Origin: Coenobita brevimanus
Lineage: Eukaryota; Arthropoda; Malacostraca; Decapoda; Coenobitidae
Reading direction: 5' to 3'
Assembly (NCBI GenBank): GCA_032717465.1
Contig: CM064632.1
Coordinates: forward strand, 24,504,101 to 24,568,100
Length of the DNA: 64,000 nt
The notes under the pieces were generated by a model. That model searched no databases. It was not told the DNA's origin and saw only the letters and a program-made list of their open reading frames with translations. This document shows positions 58,715 to 64,000 of the stretch, piece after piece (the first letter of the stretch is position 1; every line of letters begins with the position of its first letter). The translations under genes and the position numbers were made by a program.

Positions 58715-58729
58715 GATAAGAGGTCGCCA
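58715..58729 (-). promoter_or_regulatory. primer-binding site
   Basis: In sense orientation TGGCGACCTCTTATC starts six bases after the 5' LTR. TGG is the complement of tRNA 3' CCA. I cannot say which tRNA is used. Confidence 0.6.
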
Positions 58730-58735
58730 GATTTA

Positions 58736-59518
58736 TGTTACGGAACAGAGAAAGATAATGTACACTTTAAGAGAGAATGCTAAAAATCACTACTGTCCCG
58801 TAAAGTTCCAGGTTCAAAACAAAAGAGTTAGGTAAAATTACAAGTTAAAGTTTAATGCTCAAACTAACAACAAAACATTCAGGACTCATAAGGATAATGT
58901 AATGGCAAATAAACAGGTTAAATATATGGTTAACTGCAATAGCCTCCATTAACACGAAATTAGCAAGAGTAAATTTATCTAAGTCAGCCCTGATAAAATG
59001 AGATACCAGATAATACTCAGTGAATGCCGGATAAATTATTACAGATACAAACTATTATCAAAAATGACTGACAAAGAACCCTACATAAATTACAAACTTC
59101 ACTAGGCCTACAAATTAAACCCTATGCTACACAGTACAAGAAAAAATGCAACAACAGTTATACTCAAATTACACACAGCTGCTAGATGTTTGGAGATTTC
59201 TTGAGCACTCACAATAATAATATCTGTACAGGGGAGGACAGAGATGTGAACAAAATGAGGAGCAGATCTAAGTGGCAATGATGCAGAGACTGAGCTCATT
59301 ATATAGGGGCCGGCAGAACTTGATACAACTTGCAAGAAGGACGAGCAAATGAAGCCATGGGGACAAAGAGTTGACAGTCCCGCTCTAAATAACAGAGAGA
59401 ACGACTTACTCTACTATAACGGTAGAAGGGGGGGACTGAGGCAGAACATGCTCGTGATCAAACATGCAGCAACTGTGCGTTAAAATTACACAAAGGATGA
59501 TGAAATCATAGGCTATGT

Positions 59519-59522
<4 letters not shown>
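58736..59522 (-). repeat. 5' LTR
   Basis: 787 bp, TGTTAC...GTAACA, about 99.5% identical to the 3' LTR by my reading. Such similarity indicates recent insertion, because LTRs are identical at integration. Confidence 0.95.

Positions 59523-59605
<83 letters not shown>
59523..59605 (+). repeat. (TA)n microsatellite
   Basis: A pure AT run of about 82 bases separates the LTR element from the Jockey-like LINE. Confidence 0.97.
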
Positions 59606-59607
<2 letters not shown>

Positions 59608-59695
59608 AATACAAGTAAGAATGACCCAATGGCTAGGAGCCCGCAAACAATTCCTTCCAAGAAAAAAACAAAAACAATACAAAAGTGAGCCAAAT

Positions 59696-61633
59696 TCAAG
59701 ATCTGTTCATTTCGAGATGCCTGGACACACTGCGTTTGAAAGACTGGAGATCATAGGAAGTAGGAAATACAGACAGTTGGACACAGTTCCAGAGCTGACC
59801 CGTTGCATAAAGGAAGGACTGCGTGTAACGGTTAACTCTTGTATTAGAGAGGTGGACAGAAAGGGGAGTAGAGTTTGTTGCTAGACGGGTGCTACGCGCC
59901 CGTCGTAGAGGTGGAGGGATGCAAGCAGACAGTTCAGAGGAGCAGTGACCATGGAAGTAACGATCGAAAAGGGATTAAAAAGCAACAGTGCGGCGAAGAG
60001 ACAGAGGTTGAAGGGAGCCAGTAAGAGGAGGAGAGTTAACGAGACGAGAAGCCTTTGACTCCACCCTATTGAGAAGAACTGTAAGTGGGGAGGCTCCCCA
60101 CACGTGAGAGTTGACTCTAAACAGGGGCGAATAAAACCCGTGTTTAAAGTCAACAACTGTGAAGGGGTAAAGAAGGTATGGAGTCGGCTTAGTACACAAT
60201 CTCTTGGAAGCTGATTTTTCAAGAAATGTAATATGATCTTTCCAAGATAAATCCCGAGTGAATGAAACACCAAGCATGTTCAAGGATGATGCAGGCTTGA
60301 GCTGGATATTATTAAACATTTGTGGGTACTCCTGTGGAAGATTCTGTCGGGTTGATAGGTGTAAAAACTGAGTCTTTGATGCATTAAAAACAACAAGATT
60401 ATTTTTACCCCAGTCAGAGATACGAACTAAGTCAGACATTAGGTGTGCCATTGCCTCATCCCTTGTTTGTTGAAGTAACTGCTGGGATGGACGTTGCGGG
60501 AACCGAATGGAAAGGTGAAGGGTGGAATCATCAGCGTACGAGTGGATAGGGTTAGATGTACAGCTCAGAAGATCATTGATGAATAAAAGGAAGAGAGTTG
60601 GTGATAGGACAGATCCCTGAGGAACACCACTGTTGATAGATCTAGGAAAAGAACAATGGCCGTCTACAACAGCGGCTATAGAACGACCAGAAAGGAAGCT
60701 GTAGATGAAGGCACAGATAGAAGGATAGAAACCGTAAGAGGGCAGTTTGGAAAATAATGATTTATGCCAGACTCGATTGAAAGCCTTTGAGATATCAAGT
60801 GTGATGGCAAAGCTTTCGCCAAAGTCCCGAAAGGAGGATGACCAGGAGTCTGATAGGTAGGTGAGAAGATCGCCAGTGGAGCGTCCCTGACGGAACCCGT
60901 ACTGACGATCAGAAAGAAGGTTGTGATAGGAAAGATGCCTTAAATTTTTTTGTTAAGAACAGACTCGAAAACTTTTGAGAGACAGGATGTTAAAGCAATT
61001 GCACGATAGTTAGAGGGTTTCGAATGGTCACCCTTCTTTGGGACTGGCTGAATGAGAGCAAACTTCCAGCAAGAAGGAAAGGTACAAGTTGAAGGACAAA
61101 GGCGAAAGAGTTTACCTAGGTGTAAGCACAGAAGCACAGTTCTTGAGGACAACAGGAGGGACCCTATCAGACCCATATGGCTTGTTAGTATTGAGGACTG
61201 TGATGGCAGAAAATACATCAGCTGAAGAAATTTTAATTTCAGCCATGAGGAAGTCAGAGGGAGGAAGTGATGGAGGAACAGCACCGGAATCGTCTGAGGT
61301 GGAATTGGAAGAGAAAGTCTGAGTGAAGGGATCTGCTTTATCAGTAGAAGAAATAGCTACAGAGCCATCAGAGTAGAAAAGAGGAGGGAAGGATGATGGG
61401 GTAAAGTTGTTAGAAAGGTTTTTGGCAAGGTGCCTGAAGAAGCGGGAGGAATTCAAGTTGGGGAGTTGAGAGCATTAAGTACGGATGAAATTTTCTTTAG
61501 CAGAGGGATGGACAGACTTAGCACGATTCCGGGCTGACGCATAAAAAAGATGTGATTCAGGGGTGGGTTTTCTCTGGTACCTTTTATAGGCTCTCTTCTT
61601 GTTGCGGACAGCATTAGAACAAGCGTGATTAAA
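59696..61633 (-). pseudogene. Jockey-like RT with several frame breaks
   Basis: The RT keeps a normal YADD box (sense CGTACGCTGATGATTC region at about 60527-60542), unlike the YSDD of the left copy. Breaks seen by comparison with that copy are a 5-base loss near 61117-61122, a one-base loss with an immediate stop near 60948, and a stop near 59975. The C-terminal frame is intact around 60020-60040, exactly where the left copy is shifted. The two copies therefore carry independent lesions. The original stop is at 59696-59698. Confidence 0.82.
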
Positions 61634-62632
61634 CTACGGCTTTCTTGCGTTAGTCAAAGGATGTGAGAAAGGAATGTATGCTTCCATGCCCGAGATAATA
61701 ACCTCCGTAATGCGCAAGGCACACTCAGATGGCTCCCGGCCATGGAAGCAATAATCATTCCAGGGAAAATCAAAGAAGTACTGCCTGAGGGTCTCCCAGT
61801 CCTCGGCTCCAAAATGCCACAGACGACGTTTCCCTGGAGGGTCCACAGGCCGTACCGGAGTGATAGGACAGGTTAAGGTAATAAGGTTGTGATCGGAGGA
61901 GCCCAACGGAGAGAAAAAATTAACAGAGTAAGCAGAAGGATTAGTTGTGAGGAAGAGGTCAAGTATGTTGGAGCTCTCTCCAAGGCGGTAAGGGATACAG
62001 GTAGGGTGCTGTACAAGCTGCTCTAGGTCATTAAGGATAGAAAAGATGTAGGCTTGTTCACCAGGTGGATCCGTGAAAGGAGAGGAGAGCCAAAGGTGGT
62101 GGTGAACATTGAAATCTCCTAGAATGGAGATTTCAGAGAAAGGAGAAATGGATAGACTGTGTTCCATCATAGAAGTAAGATAGTCGAAGAATTTTTGATA
62201 GTCAGTAGAATTAGGGGATAAGTAAACAGCACAGATATATTTAGTCACAGAATGACAGGAAAGCCGAAGCCAGAGTGTAGAGAATTCAGAAGAATCGAGT
62301 TCAGGAACACGAGAGCAAGATAAGTCGTTGCGTATATATACACAATAGCCACCTTTGGCTTGGAAATGAGTATAGAGAAAGTAGGAGGAAACAGAAAAGG
62401 GTTTGGTGTCAGTTGCCTCAGACAGCTGAGTATCCGTTAGAAAAAGAAGGTGAGGTTTAGAGGAGGAGAGGTGGTGCTCAACAGAGCGAAAGTTAGAGGA
62501 AAGGCCGCGAATGTTGCAGAAATGAAGAAGAAGAGAGTCAGACAGTGGTTCCAGGCACCTCGAGTCGTCACCGGGAGAGGGGCGGATGGTGGGGGCATTT
62601 ATGGTCCCCCCCCTCTGGGGACTCCGAGGCAT
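61634..62632 (-). pseudogene. Jockey-like endonuclease domain, nonsense-terminated
   Basis: A 332-codon frame from a true ATG at 62632 encodes an apurinic-type endonuclease that nicks target DNA. Landmarks: CNIRGL 39-44 (catalytic Asn), FLTDTQLSE 64-72, [12 protein letters not shown] 137-148, [11 protein letters not shown] 171-181, [10 protein letters not shown] 244-253 (catalytic Asp-His). At residue 67 the position usually filled by catalytic Glu reads Asp. The frame ends at TAG (61634-61636) where the left copy has TGG (Trp), so one substitution separates the endonuclease from RT. Confidence 0.85.
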
Positions 62633-62933
62633 GATGAAGAGACGCCATTTTTGTTGAATTTTGAATAGGAAGTGTAGTGTGTACTGTGCATGTAGTTTGG
62701 TGTAGATAGTTAGAGAAATTTGTACTGGAGAGCATGCTGGCCTACTCTCTGTGTAACTGAGACACTGAAAAAGTTCAGCAAAGGGGGATGGTCAGGAACT
62801 AGTCCTGAGGGCTGATGAAACGGGAGCTCCAGCACTCCCTGTCATCAGCTTTCCATCCACCTCGGGAGTACTGCCCTGCTCGACTGGTGCTAATGTCTAC
62901 TCCTACCTGCGTAGCTTATCTTATTTTCGTTTT

Positions 62934-62938
<5 letters not shown>

Positions 62939-63025
<87 letters not shown>

Positions 63026-63045
63026 ATATATATGTATATATGTAG
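62939..63045 (+). repeat. compound (CT)n(TA)n microsatellite
   Basis: CT run to about 62978, then TA run with a few interruptions. It occupies the place where the tandem units have (TA)n-hairpin-(TA)n-(GATA)n. Confidence 0.95.
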
Positions 63046-63096
63046 TAACACGAAAAGAAACGGTACCCGGTAATAATTAAATTTACATACATATGG

Positions 63097-63250
63097 TTAA
63101 TGGAAGTAGAGGGATAAGGTAGGCAGGTATATGACTGAGGGTGGTGTGGGCAGGAGGAAGGGCATCCAGACGGAGAAGGACAGAGTTGCATGGCGATTTG
63201 TTCGTGATCTGTAAGAGAAAGGAGTCTGGTTGTAGATAGATAGACAGATA
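63097..63250 (+). repeat. LINE 3'-end fragment with GATA tail, third copy
   Basis: Inverted counterpart of 36325-36480 and 43269-43424. Read on the plus strand it goes from the coding-like segment to GTTGTAGATAGATAGACAG. Confidence 0.5.
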
Positions 63251-63717
63251 TTCTTAATTCGTAGGAGTCTTAAGCATGAATACATCACCCTTTCTACCCA
63301 TTATCTTTTTCTCCCTCGTTTCCGCCTCATCAATCAACAGTGAAAGCACAAATAAGTGAGCAAATTTTTACGTATATACATCTTTAGACGTCAAATATGA
63401 GAACGGCGATTGTTTTTGTGACGTATTTTAAAAAGATTCTGTTCAGCTTAGGAGAGGCCTCTGGTAGTCAAAAAGTTAGGGAAGGTTAAATCTAAGCCGT
63501 CCAGTTTGAAAAGTCTATCTCAAGGTGAATAAAATCGTCAGGAAGAAGTAAGAATATGGAAAAAATAAAAAACTACATCAGCGGATTCAAGGAGTTAAAA
63601 TATCATGGGCCGGCCTACAACATCGATATTACAAAGGACGTATGGGATACTCTATTAGTTAATGATTTTTTGGTGGCATGAGAGCCTTACTAGCACTTCT
63701 TCCTCAGCAGTTTACTT

Positions 63718-64000
63718 TCCTCTTGTGACACCGTAACATGTGTGTCCCCTTCTGACACCGTAACATGTGCTCTCCCCTAATGACACCGTAAGATGTGCTC
63801 TCCCCTTATGACACTAACATGTACTCCTCTCTTATGACACGGTAACATGTGCTCTTCGCTAATGACACCGCAACATGTGCTCTCCCTTTCTGTCACCGTA
63901 ACATGTTCTCTTCCCGTATGACACCGTAAAATGTGCTCTACCCGTATGACACCGTAACATCTGCTCTCCCCGTATGACACCGTAACATGTCCTCCCCTTT
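63718..64000 (-). repeat. 28-bp minisatellite, inverted copy
   Basis: At least ten units with core GACACCGTAACATGTGCTCT, cut by the window edge. Unit order and variants differ from units 1 and 2, consistent with greater divergence. Confidence 0.88.

Larger units (their letters stand above)
54046..59522 (-). mobile_element. Ty3/gypsy-type LTR retrotransposon, Gmr1-like order
   Basis: A complete two-LTR element on the minus strand, 5,477 bp. Each LTR is 787 bp and runs TGTTAC...GTAACA. ATAT flanks both sides, compatible with a 4-base target duplication but not provable inside (TA)n. Sense order is 5' LTR (58736-59522), primer-binding site, gag, zinc knuckle, protease, integrase, partial RT, polypurine tract, 3' LTR (54046-54832). 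Integrase before RT is the Ty1/copia order, yet the sequences are Ty3/gypsy-like; this combination is known from Gmr1-type elements. There is no envelope-like frame. RT is cut off after its first catalytic Asp, and RNase H is absent. Confidence 0.88.
59630..62880 (-). mobile_element. Jockey-like LINE, near full-length, broken
   Basis: Second and longer copy of the LINE at 1-2291, read on the minus strand: a 5' UTR of about 250 bases (62633-62880), endonuclease, RT and 3' end. It carries a nonsense codon in the endonuclease-RT linker and several small deletions in RT. No separate gag-like ORF1 is visible upstream of the endonuclease. The boundary with the inverted segmental copy is near 62880-62904. 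Confidence 0.85.
62904..64000 (-). repeat. inverted partial copy of the 6.93-kb unit
   Basis: Reverse complement of about 35585-36885 of unit 1, ending at the window edge. It starts CCTACCTGCGTAGCTTATCT (matching the reverse of 36860-36900), then simple repeats, then the LINE 3' fragment, then the 28-bp minisatellite. The 93-bp hairpin is absent, and (CT)n replaces the (GATA)n block. It is visibly more diverged from units 1 and 2 than they are from each other. Confidence 0.88.

Overview
This window looks like intergenic, repeat-dominated DNA from an arthropod, most likely a decapod crustacean and perhaps a crab. I infer that from very dense (TG)n, (GA)n, (GATA)n and (TA)n microsatellites, the style of the Jockey-type and RTE-type retrotransposons, and short TTAGG-like telomeric motifs; no host gene confirms it. 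There is no rRNA, no intact tRNA, no CRISPR array and no bacterial gene organisation. Every protein-coding signal I can defend belongs to a mobile element, and all are broken. One weak exon candidate (52106-52269) is flagged.

Layout: 1-2291 is a 5'-truncated Jockey-like LINE on the minus strand. 2715-5682 is a 5'-truncated RTE-like LINE on the plus strand ending in a (GATA)n tail. 5.7-28 kb is a mosaic of microsatellites, minisatellites (a 33-bp array at 9 kb, a 1.7-kb 22-bp array at 15.4-17.1 kb), two small terminal-inverted-repeat (MITE-like) families in many copies, a third dispersed repeat, and SINE-like elements, one of which shares its 3' end with the RTE LINE. 28.6-31.2 kb is a pair of about 0.4-kb inverted arms around a 1.8-kb spacer. 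31.3-32.9 kb is CCA-rich tandem repeats with 34-bp and 65-bp units.

32921-46776 is a near-identical head-to-tail duplication of about 6.93 kb. Each unit carries a foldback element, an RTE-like LINE fragment, a 28-bp minisatellite and a 93-bp perfect hairpin embedded in (TA)n. A third, inverted, partial copy of this unit begins near 62904 and runs off the right edge. 50456-53983 is a 3.5-kb imperfect palindrome with 1.2-1.4-kb arms that contain a decayed Tc1/mariner-type transposase. 54046-59522 is a young LTR retrotransposon on the minus strand. Its two 787-bp LTRs differ at about 4 sites, its pol order is protease-integrase-RT (as in Gmr1-type Ty3/gypsy elements), and a deletion removes most of RT and all of RNase H. 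59630-62880 is a nearly full-length but broken copy of the same Jockey-like LINE seen at the left edge.

The elements interact as parasites rather than as a pathway. The LTR element sits in a (TA)n tract, SINE-like copies carry the tail of an RTE LINE that could have mobilised them, and LINE tails appear to seed (GATA)n microsatellites. I found no convincing new biological system. The most notable items are the integrase-before-RT LTR element with young LTRs and a lost RT core, the SINE/LINE tail sharing, the hairpin present in two paralogous segments and absent from the third, and the nested tandem, inverted and palindromic duplications.
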